Source of the DNA: Phlebopus portentosus
Lineage: Eukaryota; Basidiomycota; Agaricomycetes; Boletales; Boletinellaceae
Assembly: GCA_037892935.1 (NCBI GenBank)
Contig: JAYXKI010000005.1
Coordinates: 2,542,001-2,606,000, forward strand
Direction of reading: 5' to 3'
Length of the DNA: 64,000 bases
A model generated the notes under the pieces. That model made no database searches and was not told where the DNA came from. It saw only the letters and a program-made list of their open reading frames with translations. A program made the position numbers and the translations under genes. How positions within the stretch are numbered: the stretch's first letter is position 1; the number at the start of each line of letters is the position of its first letter. This document shows, piece by piece, positions 23,734 to 37,465 of the stretch.

Positions 23734-24491
23734 CTACTTCTCCATCTCCTGCATCCGCCTCAGCTCCAAAAGCTTCTTGTTCCGTTGGACGCACACGTCA
23801 CTTATCCTGAACCTGACGGTCCTTATCAGCTGCCTTTCCTCCGCATGCATCGACATCAAGTGTACGAGGACAGAGTAAAGGATCGAATAAAGCAGACCGA
23901 GCTCTGCTTCTTTCTGATCGGCAGCATCTCCCTTAGGCAGTGGATCGGAGCTTAACGAGGCACAGGTGCGGTTAAACGGACAGTTTGTCCAGCCAGCTAC
24001 AATCCAGAGATACAATTGCGTCTTCGCTGATGTCTAGAAGATGAAGTCATACATAACTTACTGGCATTTGGCCAAATTGCGTCTTCGTCCTTCGCAAGCT
24101 CAGTGGTCCCAAAGAATAGCTGCAGGTCTATGATGTCCATCCAAGGGAGAATCAGAAACCAGTCGAATTCTCGCGTGCAAGCAAGCAAGACAAGCGTACG
24201 TTCCTCCAAGCCTTTATGCAAACGCTTGTCAAGTTCGTCGCTAGAGTCTGGTTTCGCTCCATCCCTTACATCTGGCTGTCCAGACGTACTGCTGACGTTG
24301 GAGTGGTCAGAATCAAGCCCAGGTGTCGAATCCGTATTGGCTCCGTTCTGAATCCTAGTCATCACACTTTTGGAGCCAGCAAGTATGTCCGGGGCGCCAT
24401 CAGCTACTTCTCGTTGACCACTTGCGTTGACTTGTGCATCCTCAAGACCGGAACGCACAGAATCCACTGCCACTACTACTCCATCCCACAT
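23734..24491 (-). CDS. possible two-exon hypothetical protein
   Basis: Two exons (24491-24062 and 23996-23734) joined by a 65-nt GT-AG intron with consistent phase give 693 nt, 230 residues. The first half is acidic and Ser/Asp-rich; the middle has a hydrophobic stretch (LVLLACTREFDWFLILPWMD) and the C-terminus is basic and helical (RNKKLLELRRMQEMEK). I recognise no family. Upstream exons are possible, since the frame stays open a little before the first Met. It could be a decayed gene or chance open frame; a coding call rests only on composition and the phased intron. Confidence 0.35.
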
Positions 24492-27011
24492 ACCACTAGC
24501 GTCGGAAGACGTCTATTCAAGCACTCAGCTGGTGAGTTTATATGCAAACCACATACCAGCTTTGTGTCTGACGTCGGCGAATGCAAACTTGATTCGGCAC
24601 GATGAAATTCTCGATTGGATACAAGCAAAGTGGTGAGTCAGCGACCTAATAGCTAAATCTTAGAGTGAAACTTCTTTTTGCCAATTGCTCAGAAAAGGAG
24701 ATACGCCGACTGCAGTAGAGACGTTTTTGAAGACCCAGAATCAAATGACGTTTGACACGATGCCAGGTAGCTCCTTGATTCGCATATCCGCAAGCTTTCT
24801 GGCTCACATAACGAATTTTTAGTAGGACTTGCTACAGGTGGTTTGCAAGGCTAGTGCAGTTAGTTGCACTAGGCCGGAAGTTTCCGAAAAATCCCTGAGA
24901 GCAGAGACAACTGTCAAACAGGACTGACACACTCACTTTCGGATACTCAACCACGGCTATAGTTCTGATTTCCATCACGCTCGAAAGGCCAGTGCACAAT
25001 CATTCCAACTTTCGTTGGCAAACCTAAAAACACGAACGTAACACTCTTGAAAAGTTTGAAGTTACCCGCTCGCGGATTCCCGAGATGTTCGCAATGAAAC
25101 GCGGCTCCCAGAAAGTCACGTCACGGTCCAAGCGGCATTGGTGGATAAACTGATTTTCTCAATCGCCATGAGCACGGAAGTACCGGCATGATCGCCACGA
25201 CGAATCGACAAAGAAGCAAGGAGCGGAGAGCAAGCAAAGTAAAAAAAAATTGGATGGGAAACCGGACCAGTCGAAGATTCACCCTGAAGTCTACGTAACG
25301 AGACGAAGAACTGCAGGCTGGCTGAGACGCCTTCACATGAGAATACAATGTCGGTCCAAGTCCTCTCCCGACGGGTGGACCTTATCTGCAACGTTTCAGT
25401 CAAGAATTTCGTTAGTAATCCTAAAAGGTGTCGAATCACTAGGGGCGATTGCCCGCATCAATCAGAGAAAGAAGTCCCTCGTGTAAGTTTGGCGGAAGAA
25501 GCTCATTTCGACCAGCACAGCCCCTCGCCATGATGTGCTCCGAGATCTTCTAGCGACTCATTCTTATCCCGCTTGATCGTACTATCGTCTTCCGCTGCAT
25601 TTGATCGGCACTTGTGAAATGCCTTTCATTGCCGCAAGGAAAAGTTTCGGCATTGTTACATAAATATTTGACGTGATGGGTAATAATAGAGACCGACCCT
25701 CAACCAAAACGAAATCGACTGCTTTTTCCATTCATTTTCAACTCTACTTTGTCAGTCACGTAACTATTACTAGATGAACGAATTGTAAAACCTACAAAGA
25801 AAAATAATAATGAACGTGGATAAGTCACGAATCTATCGTCCGAGCGTCAGAGAACTGTCCTTGTCGAGAAGAAGATCCACAATAAGCTATAGATACAACA
25901 GTGTCCATCGGGAGTATGAGAGGGAGGAACAAAAGAATGGATCCAAGCGAGTGAAAAGTAAAAGGTCAATCTAGGAAAAGTAAGAGGTGATCGCGACGAA
26001 GAATGGGATATGTGCGGAATTCTTTACAGGCAGTAAATGCGTGTGCTACGTGACGGCAAATTGAATACAACGGAAGAAAACAGCAGATGAAGACTCGACA
26101 GCTGGTAAAACGAAAGCGAAAGTCAATAAAGATACACAACAAAATCCAGACCGGTTTAAGTCCGCGAAGCACCGCTATTTTGGGGACAATAGGGGATGGG
26201 TGAATGGGAAAGGCGGCTAAGAAAGATGGAAGGGGAAGGCAGATGTCCTCGAGCGTCCGCGGTGCAATGTCCATGTGCAATGTCCAAAGGCATAAATTAA
26301 TTCCGCACCAAATCCGAACCCGACCAAAACCCAAACCTGTAAGAGAGTCCATCCAAAGTCCAAAAGTTTGTCCTATCCCAAATAAAGGGCGCCCCTGCGG
26401 CTATCCGTAATACACTAATGTAATAAAATAATGTCCGTTGGGGATTCTTTGCTAGTTAAATCCTGAGAGTCCAAAGAGTGATGCGTTTAAAGGGAGTGAG
26501 CAGTCGTGCATGCGTACATCGTGCAGAGAAAAGTGAAGTAGGAAGAAAGAATCAAACAAGAGTCCGTCATAGGCTCAGGAAAAGCGAAGTAGAACCGCTC
26601 GGCGGAGGGAAGAGAGCAAGAGATGAGTAAACGATACATTGTAAGGCGCACCGCTACAGACGTTTCCTGCCATCGACGCTTGATGCGGCCAAGGAATGAG
26701 AAGGGGGAACACGTAGTGAAGGGCAGTGACCGGGGCATCGGGAGCAGCGGTAATGCCCATAGCTGACTTGTTGCAGCATTTCAAATGAAGTCGTCATGGC
26801 GTGACGCGCCATAACAAACAATACAGGACGGCGTTGGCTAAGCCAGCCAACATCGGAAAGAAAAGGCGAGATTTATCCGAGAAAAAAGGAATGCGAAATC
26901 TCGGATGCCGGGAAATAAAGAAGTCACATCGTCAAAGCCACAGAAACAACCTATCGTCCAGCTCCGATTAACCCGGTCGGAGTGCGACGCGAGTCGCCCG
27001 TCCGGAAGAAC
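24492..27011. other. long gene-poor region
   Basis: About 2.5 kb with only short open frames on both strands. The frame at 25116-25439 (-) is hydrophobic but has no partner exon. No tRNA, repeat array or transposon end was seen. Confidence 0.4.
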
Positions 27012-27286
27012 CTACGACAGCACGAGGGGGGGCTGATATGCTGCATTCAGAACCAGGTCGAGATCAATATCGACATCGTTTCGCGTGGAGTCGTCGCGTT
27101 GAGCCGAATACGAAACGTCGGACGTAGTCAGATCGCCATTTCCATTCCCATTAGATGAATGTATGATGGATAAGCCCGATTAAAAAAAAGAAAGGACACT
27201 CATTAGATCTTTGCTACTCAATTGAGATATAGAACATAATGAAAAAGGAAACGATGATACATAGTGGACAGAAATGCGTTGTTCGC

Positions 27287-30108
27287 TCACTTACCCGAAC
27301 TCGGACTTGAGTCTAACGGAAATGCTTGTGCATTATTAGATCCTTGAAGGCGAGCCAAAGCAGAGATGAGTGCGCCATGATCGTGTGGCACCCACGCCGA
27401 TGCAGAACACCCAGGCGTCGCAGCACTTGCCCGTACCGGTTCCCAAGTGAAGACATCAGCGAGTGCAATCCAGCAGCTCTGTGTTATGCAGAAGTCAGAT
27501 GACCACCCCAATCAGAAGACTGTGTCCACAGTGCAGAAGTACGCACCTCAAAGACCGGGTCAAATAAGGCATAGTCTTTCTCCCCAACATGTGCCCTCGT
27601 GAGCGCAGCAGCCGCGCGCGCGGCTCGTACGCATTTATCGAGACTTACGCCCACGCCTGCCTGTGCAAGGCGGGAATGTAGTCGCACAACACTCGCATGG
27701 ATAAGAGTATGAAGAACGACCTGCTTCCTCCTCTCGCTGTCCGGAAGTCCAGCGCCAAGTTGATGCGCGGGAAGGAGGGTTGAAGCAAGTCGTGCAAGGC
27801 ACGCTTCGAGACGGGCGAGGATCATCGACGGTTGCTCAACATCCTGTGCCGTTGTCGAACCTGACGAAGTAGAAGAAGAAATGACAATAGCAGGCGGGGG
27901 CGACGCAAGCGAGTGAACGCCCCAGTTTGCTGATGTCCTTGCGCACGCTGCGTATAGAGCGGAGGCCTTGGCGAGCAGAGCGGAAGGCGAGAAACCCCTA
28001 ACGATACACCCGCTACCTGTACGCCCTGATGTACGAAGAAATTTCGTAAGGTTGCCGATCCATGAACACTCTCCATCGGAATCTGTTTATGTCCGTATAT
28101 CAATAAATATGATCTACAGCGTTTACGAGCAAGAATGAAAGTAGTATTTACGTTCTCATACTCCTCCACGTCCTCCGGCCATGGTGTGTCTATACGTGTC
28201 TCGACGCATTCATCATCCGCGATACAAGGCGGCAGATTCAGAGCGGTAGCTACCATTCGGTCCAAGACAAATGCTACCCAGAAGAGGGCAACGCACTCGC
28301 CGAGCGCCACAGAATCACTCGGGGGCGGGATATGTAACCTACTTGCACCAGACTCATTCGATGGACCATTCGAGAATAGCTGATGCAAGCCAAGTTGTAA
28401 GACAAGGTCAGCAGCTCGTACTACATGCATACGAGCTTCGTTACTACGCCCTTCCGCAAACAGATAACGTGCTAGAAGGACGCTTGCTTGCAACGCATCG
28501 AGTGCCGGGGAAGTATAGTTCTCATTTCCATTTCCCAGGCTCTGTTGTCTTGGTGGTGATACAGTGCCGTCATGCTGACGTGGACGTTGAAGGGAAGCAA
28601 GATGCAAGGCGTCGCTCAATCCCACCTGAGCACGCTTTAACAAAGCCATCTCAGCCGCTTCGCTAATAATCGTGGTGCCGCATGCGCGGCGAGCAAGGTA
28701 AGCGCCAACCAACATAAGCGCGTCCTTCAGCACGGGATGGTGATTTTGCAATTCAGGTGGCTGGGATAGTGAGGCCAGAAGGCGTCCGGGATGAAAGGCT
28801 AGCCCGAATTGGTCACGATGCGCAACAACAAGCTGCACCAGCGTCGCCTCTGTTTCCGAGCTGATGTCCAGTGTTGCATCACGATCAAGACGCATTGACG
28901 CAAAAGCAGGTATTGCAGTCGAGAACATCGATGGTTCGGGAGAGGGGAATGGAGAGGCTTCATGCGACAAAGGGTCTGAAACATGTCATCCTCGAGTCAG
29001 TACAATTTATCGAATGGTTAGGAAGGTACTTACCCGCATAGTTGCTGTAAGGCGACGCTCCTAATGGCTGGCCATGCCCACCGATGCTCCCTACTGTGCT
29101 GGAACTCGGGCTAACAGAACCTACGCTTGATGTCCTTGAGTGTCCCAGCTGGAACTGGCCCTGATATGGAGATCCAAAAGCCTGTGCCTGTGCCTGCTGG
29201 ACAAGTGGATGGTTCGCGCTATATCCAAACACACCAGATGACGGACGCGGTCGTTCTCTGGGTTCTTGCAGTCCAGGAGTGCGAAGGCGGTGATCACGCG
29301 GACGGATTGTACGGTTTCGCTGGACACCGCCTTCATACTCATCCACGCAATCGAACGAAAGAGGTTCCGACGTGAAGATGGGAGCGGAAACGGACGTCGA
29401 CGGATCTGAAAGGCTTGTCGTAGGACGCTCGATGTCCATGCCCGAACCCGGCCCGAATGCATCGGCGCCGAAATCTACATAATCGAGCTCGCCAAACGTG
29501 TTCTCACTGTCCGAGCTGGAGGGAGGCGGGGGTGGTGGCGCGTGAGGATCCATAAGGAACACGCTGTCCTCCCGGGCTCCCGGACTTTCCAGTGAGGATT
29601 CACCCCGACCTTCACGGAGACGCTGAAGTTCCGCCTCGAGCCGGACGATCCGTTCTCGCAAAGCTTGAGTTCGCGTCTTACCGCGCCCATCGTCGTACTG
29701 ACAGGCATCTGCCTTGTGAGCGCGAACACATTGTGCACAAGCAGGGTGTGTGCCATCGCATCGCTGAAACAGTCTCGATTAGCACGTGACGAGATACAGA
29801 ATGAAGGAAGGAAAAAGGGAAAAAAAAGAGTATCGGTATGAATAGAGATCCGATCTTCCTCGGATATCATCGCGATGGAGCGAAGAATTCAAATGCACAT
29901 GGGACAAAAGGATCTCGAGAACGACGAGGAGGACTGAAGCGAAGCAGTGGCACCAACCATGGGGCTGGGGACTCACCATTTTCCTTTTCCGACATCTCAA
30001 GCAAGCTTTGCCTCGGGGCAGCGATGTCGTGCCCGAGGCTGGTGCATCCATTGAGGCAGAGCCTGAACCAGAGCCAGAGTCAGAGGGTGTTGCTACTTGG
30101 TGAGCCAT
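27287..30108 (-). CDS. Zn2Cys6 fungal transcription factor
   Basis: Five exons: 30108-29977, 29763-29034, 28975-28127, 28082-27547 and 27478-27287, 2,439 nt if translation runs to the first stop, 812 residues. The binuclear zinc cluster reads C-LR-C-RKRKMR-C then C-AQ-C-VRAHKADA-C, and the first intron splits it between Met and Arg. A short leucine-rich coiled-coil linker follows (LRERIVRLEAELQRLREG), as in dimeric Gal4-type factors. Pro/Ser-rich linkers then lead to a middle homology region (about 290-600: ALDALQASVLLARYLFAEG; VVRAADLVLQLGLHQLF; LFWVAFVLDRMVATALNLPP). Nuclear DNA-binding regulator; target unknown. The 3' end is uncertain: minus-strand sequence at 27012-27150 looks coding but cannot be joined by a normal acceptor. 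Confidence 0.88.
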
Positions 30109-33039
30109 GCTGGGTAGAGTCAAGTCAAATCAAATCAAGCTAGGTGACTGTGCAAAGACACGACACAAGACGATATACGAGAGCGCGGGTAGATGGATAG
30201 CAGTTGTTTGTGTGTAAAGTACAGCAGTGTCAATTTATATTGTGGTGAGTGAGGTTGACGCGACGATGGATTCTTTGAGTTTATAACTGTCAGAGAACAC
30301 TAATAGTCCATAGCGATTAGGCAGAAGCAGAAGAGGAGGGAAGAAGATGGAAGGAACGGAAGAGACTCGCAGGGGGGAACGGGATGATACAAGTAAGAGT
30401 ATTCATCATACTTATAGCGGTAGACAAGATACTTATATATGTATGTATGTATGTAGATGGCGGGACGGACGGACGGATGCGCGCTGTCGGCATCGGCAGT
30501 TAGTCATTCTTCAGGTCAGGGTTCGCGCTCTGATGCGAACTGTTGATCTCAACATGGCTCAGCTCAGTAGCTAAGCATGCTCCTGATTAGCCTTTGCTCG
30601 CCTCTGTCGGGATATGATATATGTTACGGGTATATACGATATGCTCATTTTGTCAGATCTCACACCGCCTCGTTTCAACCGGATCCTCGCGCCTCTTCAT
30701 TCTTCTATGTCCCGTGTTCGTATCATCATGCATCAATGTGCGCACAAAGAGCTGCACGCAATGATGTGCATGTCTTTCATCTCACTTCAACATGGACATT
30801 CCCGTCGGGTCCGGTCTGGCACGTGCACTCATCCATTCCTCTCTCTCACATCGGCCACCTTTCGCCGTCACGCGTCGTCTTCCATCCATCCATCCATCGT
30901 TGCGGTTTCGCATCGCATCCACGAAATTATTGTTCTCCCTATTGTGTCGGCAACCCATAAGCACATATGTTTCTTCTGACTGACTGGAGCACACGATGGA
31001 AAAGAAGAAAATATGGGTGTCTCAGTTTGTCTCAAACCATGGCTTGCCAAGAAAGAATGACTAGGACACGTTCCTGATCGCCGTCCATCAATGTCCTGTC
31101 CTTGACCTTGACACAGGGCAGTGCAACTCTAATCCATTTTTCCATCTTCTGCTGTTGGTGTTGGCCGCCCGTTCGAACGCATTATCTGTCAAAAAATTCT
31201 TCGTCCCAAATGATGCTCGTTCGTCATAAAGTAATTCAGTTCACTGGCACTCTGGATCCCATCTTTTCGTTCTCACTCTCTCTTCGCTCACGTCGGTCAC
31301 TCGCTATTCGCCAATCATAATTGTAATTTTCTATTTTCTCATACCAATAACTGGTCTCGAAGTAGGCTGTTCCTGCTCATTCGGCTGGACCAGGTGACAG
31401 AAAAGCGGTAACACCTTCCCGAGGATCGCGTAACCTCGCGTAACCTACTTACATGGGCCTATTGGTCTTACCGTGGTCAGTGCCTGGGGCCCAGTCCTCA
31501 AAAGATTCCGTTCAATATAGTCCGAAAACCATATTCGGAAATAATGTAGGTAGTATAGGCATCAATCTTGGTCTTATCATTTGCCATTATCAACTCCTGG
31601 AGAAATACCAAACCCTGCCGATTCTGCGAAGAACCGCTTCGTGTTGGAAGAAGCGCGTCCCATGCTGCCAAGTCCCGTTCAAACTCAGCTGCATTGCATG
31701 CATAGTGGAGTATGGGTAATTCTTCACGTTCCCGACGGTCCGACTCATTCTCGGCGAACGTGTAGGAAAACGTAACCACGACTCCATCGGTGACCTTGCT
31801 AACCAAGGTCTATGAGATATCGTGGCTTCATTAGGTACGTTCGCGTCCATTCTTTATGTCTTACAGATCACTTTTATTTTTATTTTATTTGCAGAATGGA
31901 TCCAGCTCGTCTTTAAAGAACAACGAATCGACGCGAGAGACAAGGATTCCACACCCCGGCTTGCTCTGCATAAGATACTCGACGTACCATGAGTGACTTC
32001 CTCCCAAGGCAGTTTGTCAGCTTCAGTTACAATTCGCGCGCTGACCTTACCAGGAGAATCAAAGTACAGGAAGTCTCCAAAAGAGCAAAGTGAAAGAATC
32101 GACTGGAGAAGTGGAGAAGGCGGAAGGCTGTACACATTGTATGTCATCCGTGCGTCCTGATCGCGATATAACGTCTTTCACCTCGGACCACCAAACTGAT
32201 CCCAGCGTTTGGTCGTACTGACGACTCTACGGGTTTGAAGGAAAGCAAGATGCATATAGGTCGCCACAGCATCCATTTTCATGCAACAAGGATAGGACAT
32301 TCCCATTTCTGCAGAATTTCCCTGTCCTTCAAGCTGTTCAACGTCCGCTTCAATCTCGGCACCTCGTCGAGATAAATCACATAAGTAATCGTCAATTAAT
32401 TATTTGGCAATCAAAATGCACCGTTCAAGGCACCTTTTTTTAGTTTCTCATTACATGAAATGGTACTGCCTTAGCAAAGAAATCGCCAAGTACAGCAGAT
32501 GTCGTCGATCCCCGTGCCTTTCGCCAATCCCGACAGGCCGATCCGATCAACTGCACAGCTCGTCGGGCAATCGCGCCTGTTAAACAAAATTTCTGTACGT
32601 CCGTGCAATGCGAAGTATGATACGGTCGACGCCACAAAAGCGAAACCAAGGGCGGGAAAGAGACCGAGACGTCCGAGCGACCTCAATGATGACAAATGTG
32701 GTTTCGATCGGAGCTGCTATTACATCACGGAGGTCGGTATGGCGGAGGGCTGTGCTGCTCAATCACCACCAGTTCGTTTTTTCCGCTTTTGTCCTCTTCT
32801 TTGCATCCCCACCGGGCTCCGGCGGCGGCAGTAAGCGAGTGTGGCATCAAGATATCAAAGAGCGACATTCAGCTACTTCTTAGCGGACACCGGACATATA
32901 GAACTACTCCGTTCCGTTGACATGTCTAATCACCATTTAGATTTGTTTCGAATCAGTTTACGGATCTTAAGTCCTCCTTCGTTAGGCACGGATAGCATAT
33001 AACAACACATCCTAGGAAAGAAGATAGTATCATCCACAT
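30109..33039. other. gene-poor region, short coding-like remnants on minus strand
   Basis: Upstream flank of the zinc-cluster gene, then short microsatellites (GTAT repeats near 30437, CATC repeats near 30884). On the minus strand, 31498-31806 (102 codons, acidic, ...AAEFERDLAAWDALLP...) and a frame ending near 31889 look protein-like, but I could not phase them into one gene; they may be a decayed or unusual gene. Confidence 0.4.
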
Positions 33040-33049
33040 GTTAGTCCCG

Positions 33050-34990
33050 AAAGTTTGCGCTGTTTACGATACTCAAACGGTTTGACTCTGTTGTTACAGT
33101 CCGGCAATGCTAGGTTTCCCGGGACATACCACTTCAATTTCTTTTCATCGGCCGACAGCCACATAGCGCCCAACAAACGGATCTATGAAAGAGCGTGCAA
33201 TCAATCCTGTTCGTCGAAGCAAATAAATCGCACGTAGGTTTGTCTCCGTTCTGAACGGAGCTATATGCTTTTTCAAGGCTACTACGAGAAGTAACAACTG
33301 AGTACATAGTTAATTATCCATCTCCCGGAAGAACTCGGGTTGCCTCTCGTTCTTCCTTAATAAGGTCCTAAGTACTAATCTAACCATGGAATCAAAAGGC
33401 GAACTTTTTCGAGTTGAGCAATCAATTAAGGTACATCATGGAGAAATCAAAGGGAACTCCTTTTTGTGTGAGAACTAACAAAGTCACAGGTTTGGTTTCT
33501 TTCGCCGAAATCTTATTCATGTCTTGCTGCCAAGAGGCTGTACTATGATTGCTTTTACAATGAAGGAGGAATCCGTGGTGCTACTTTAGATGCCTGCCAT
33601 CTAACAAATGCTTTATGGTCTCAGCATCTCCACATGCAACTCTAATCTAATTCATATCACATCAATTCTATCTTCTTACTAGTGATGAACATGATGCCAA
33701 GCAAAGCTAGAGGGATAAATAACTTTGATGCAGAGTAGCTGAATACAAAAAGATGAATATAGCAGAGCTTGGAGAGGATTGAAAACCTGCAGAAACTAAG
33801 GTTGTTATAATTCTGGTTTGACTCAAGCCTCCTTGCAAATAGACCCAAGGTGAATTCAAGGTACAAGTTTTTGATATGATTGAAACTTCTACTGAACTAA
33901 TGCTGTTAAGTTTCTATCAAGATAGGAATTGTCAATCTTCTCGTAAAATTTTGTAGTTATAGACTAATGTGTTGGCAGATAATGTGTACATCAAATTGAA
34001 GGCATTGGCAATTCCAGTCGATCCTATTTACATTGCAGTAAAAAGATTAGTCAGAACTGGTGCTTCACTTTTCAAGAAGCTACAAGGCCTTTTCTTGCAT
34101 GCAGTATCACCAAAAGCATACTTTCTTCATAGCAAAAATAAATATATACTTGTGAAATAGATGGCTCTACAAAACTGCAAGATGGCACAAAGAGAGGGGA
34201 TCCTTCAAAATCATACAAAGTCTTTGCTTGCAGAGATAACTCACAAATGTCAACTCCCACAATGACTAGCATTGAGAACAACAAATATAGAGAAAATACT
34301 GCAACTGACAGTTCCTAGTCTATATGTAGGTCTAGTATTAAGAGATGGAGTAAAGTGATTGAAAGCAAGACATACAAAAGCAGTGGATCAGGGAAGAGAG
34401 TGAAATAGACCAGAGATGTATTTGACCAGACAAAATATATTCTGAAGAAGGGCACTGGTTTAGTGATAGTAAACATGAAGATTCACATGATGAAAATGAC
34501 AGTCTTGGAACATCCAAAGGAGCTGAAGCTTCCAAACCAGAGACACCAGAAAGCAAAAGGGTACAGAAGCCAATGAGCTGAATTTCTCTGAGGAAGAGCA
34601 GAGACAGCATTCTTTGATAAGGCGAGTAGAAGATGATTTCAAAGTGAGCGAGTTCTTAATGCACAAGAAACACCTGATTCTATGTCAATTTCATTCAAAG
34701 TCAGGATACACTTTTACCACAAGAAGATCCAAAGAGTAGGTGGTGCTGACAAAATGACCTTCCATGCAAAGACCAATTTAAGTGAGGATGTTTTGTATAC
34801 AGTGTGACTATTCTCAACTCATATTTTAAAAGAATGCATATTCTCTGATGATTGTAGTGAGCTGCCAGAAGCATTGCCCGACCTTCCACAAGAACCTTAT
34901 TCTCCAATGCAAGAATTCGACTTCTAGTATGATATCCTGAAAGCACTTGAATTTTTTAATAAAACGTCACAACAAGGAGGGCGATAAGTG
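33050..34990 (+). repeat. copy A of a diverged ~1.9-kb tandem duplication
   Basis: This block aligns in order with 35100-36930. Shared landmarks include CTCAAACGGTTTGACT (33073 and 35113), the TAACAACTGAGT segment (33292 and 35301), CTTGCTGCCA (33522 and 35517), the GGAGCTGAAGC/GGGGCTGAGGC segment (34518 and 36307) and GCCCGACCTTCCA (34877 and 36662). Copy A is more A/T-rich and its frames are stopped many times. It contains no intact gene. Confidence 0.75.
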
Positions 34991-35099
34991 TGAGCGCCAA
35001 ATTGCAATGATAGGTGAAGTTCACGAGAGATTATACGACGTGTCATCGCCTTTGAAGTAGATGGTTTTCATGTGCAATGGAGTGTCTAGAAGAATTTTT

Positions 35100-36931
35100 C
35101 GCCGGTTACAATCCTCAAACGGTTTGACTATTGATTGCTTATACTCAGTACTCAGATACTGGACTTCCCGATGTTCACTTTTCGAGCTCACTTTCGTCGG
35201 CCGACCGCCACGTAGCTTCTAACAAACAAGTCTTTGCGCCGAAACAAACAAATTGCACAAAGGTCTATCTCCTTTATAGAGAGCCATGCGTTTCGAAAAG
35301 TAACAACTGAGTTCATAGATCACTATCCGGCTCACGGAAGAATTCGGGTTTCTTGTTGCCTTTACTTTACGATAACCAGCATGCTACTGACCACTGCGCC
35401 CCTTCGAACAGTAAATCAGGGCACAGCATTGGTTGACATCTCGAAGAGAACCCCCAAGTAAGGGAGCTGGCAAAGTCTCAGATTCGGTTTCTTTCGCTAA
35501 AGTCCTTATAGACATCTTGCTGCCACGACTCGGACATGGTGCTTCTACTTATACCACGAAAGAATTCATAAACCTCTACTAGGTTAGTTTGCTTTCAATT
35601 TCTATCATCCAAAAGTGCTCCTCAGAGTTGGCCCCACCGTCTCTACACGGAGTTTTATTCTACATCTCATCAGCTACATCTCTCTAACGAACGAGCGTGT
35701 CGATCAATGATGCTTAACACGAAACTCCAACAATACAAGCATTACTCCAAAGAGGTTATGAAATAGATGCACCATAAAGCCAAGGCTCCAAACTACATCC
35801 GAACTCGGAGGAGAGTCTGTAACCACAGAAGAGAAAGATAGAAACATCGGCAGAAACTAGGCTCACTGAGGGTATGATTTGGTTCAGTGCTCGTCGCTGT
35901 CAGCTTTGAGATGAATCAACTTTATCTATCGTATGACTGATTGCTTGCTTCAACTATGACCCTTTTGTTGTTACAGACAACAGACAACGAACACATCGAT
36001 TTGAGGTTTACATTGCAACTAAAAGAATTAGTACTGATAGTTTGTTTTTGAAGGAGCCGTAGTGAGAAACCATTTGCACACAATCATGAAAAAGCAATTT
36101 TTTTGTTGTTTTCGCTACACTGATAAGATTGCAACCATGGATAGCTGTCTCTGCAATCCTCAGGGCGGCAAAACAGAGTGGAGATCCTTCCAATCCACGG
36201 TGAAGTTATCAAGCAGACGAAGTATGCGGACGCTGAAGAATAATTTCGGATTGGCAGTAGCAAGCTCGAAGATTCGCGTAGTCATAGCAGCCTTGCAACC
36301 TCCGTAGGGGCTGAGGCATCCGATCAAGAAGCACGCCATGGAAAGCAAAAGAACACAAAAGCTAACGAGTCAACACTGTCTGGGGAAGAACACAGACATC
36401 GTCTCATAAAAGAGTTGATAAGGAAGGTACAGGCTGAATTTGAAACAGGTGGGTTCTGTCCGAGAAATAGCCGACTCTGTGTTGATTTCCAAAAAGACAG
36501 GGATCGCTTTTACCATAAGAGATCGAACAAAGCAGGTAGAGTAGAGCCTTTCCATCCAAAGATCCACTTGAGTAAACGTTCATACGTCATGGAACTATTC
36601 TCAACAGACAAACTCATAGAATGTACATTCTCCGATGACTGCATAGAGTTGTTGAAAGCACTACCCGACCTTCCAGGGGAATCTCATTCCACAATGCAAA
36701 AACTTGACGTGTACTATAGTATCCTGAAAGCACTCAAAAGGATTTTGTGGAGCATCATAAGGGGAACGGTGACGAGTATGAGCGAAACTTTCATTCATAC
36801 AGGAAGTCGACAGGAAGGTATGCCTGGCACGCAAGGAAAGACGACATATTGAGGAGGCTTGGGCAGAAGCCGAGGAGGAGAAACAGAGGGAGGAACAAAG
36901 ACTTCGGGCAATTTTTGAGAAGCCATCATGA
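35100..36931 (+). pseudogene. copy B of the duplication, partly open decayed gene
   Basis: From about 36243 to 36852 one frame is open for about 200 codons. It is matched codon by codon in places by copy A: SKLEDS...SVGAEAS against DSKHEDS...SKGAEAS, and GEEHRHRLIKELIRKV against EEEQRQHSLIRRV. Later the coding signal moves to another frame (HIEEAWAEAEEEKQREEQRL) up to a stop at 36931, suggesting a frameshift or missed intron near 36800. I recognise no family. The conserved reading frame between copies argues that both descend from a real protein gene. Confidence 0.5.
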
Positions 36932-37465
36932 GCAAGTATTCGGTCCTGGCTCCCATAGCCTTTGGTGATCTGTACATTCGCTTCTGCCTCTTTTGCATCT
37001 GCATTCGCGGCTACGATCATCATCATCCCACAGGAACATCTGCCTTAGCCATACATGTACCAGACATGTGTTGCCATCTACTGGATAAGAGCGTCGCAAG
37101 CCCGAGTTCCTTTCTGCCGAAGGTAAGTTATCAGGTAACGCATGGTCCTTCCTTGGACAAGATAGCGTAAAGCTTCAAATTTGGTTCTTTTAATACGTAT
37201 GAACAGCCATTCGAGATGAGCTCGGCCAAGTCTCAGTGTGCTTTGCAATATTCTCAGCTTGTGATGGGATGCAAAGCACTTGTATGATTTCCACCAAATC
37301 CAGTTGCTGATCCAGCCATGTGGCGAAGGCAAGCATTTTGTTTCGGGAAGAGCAGCCGGGGATATCAACGTGAATTATCAGCAGCAAACCGATAAAACAC
37401 TGCAAAGGTGCCAAACATATAAGCAGAGAGCATTATTGCTCGTCAATGCTGAACGATAGGTAAAT

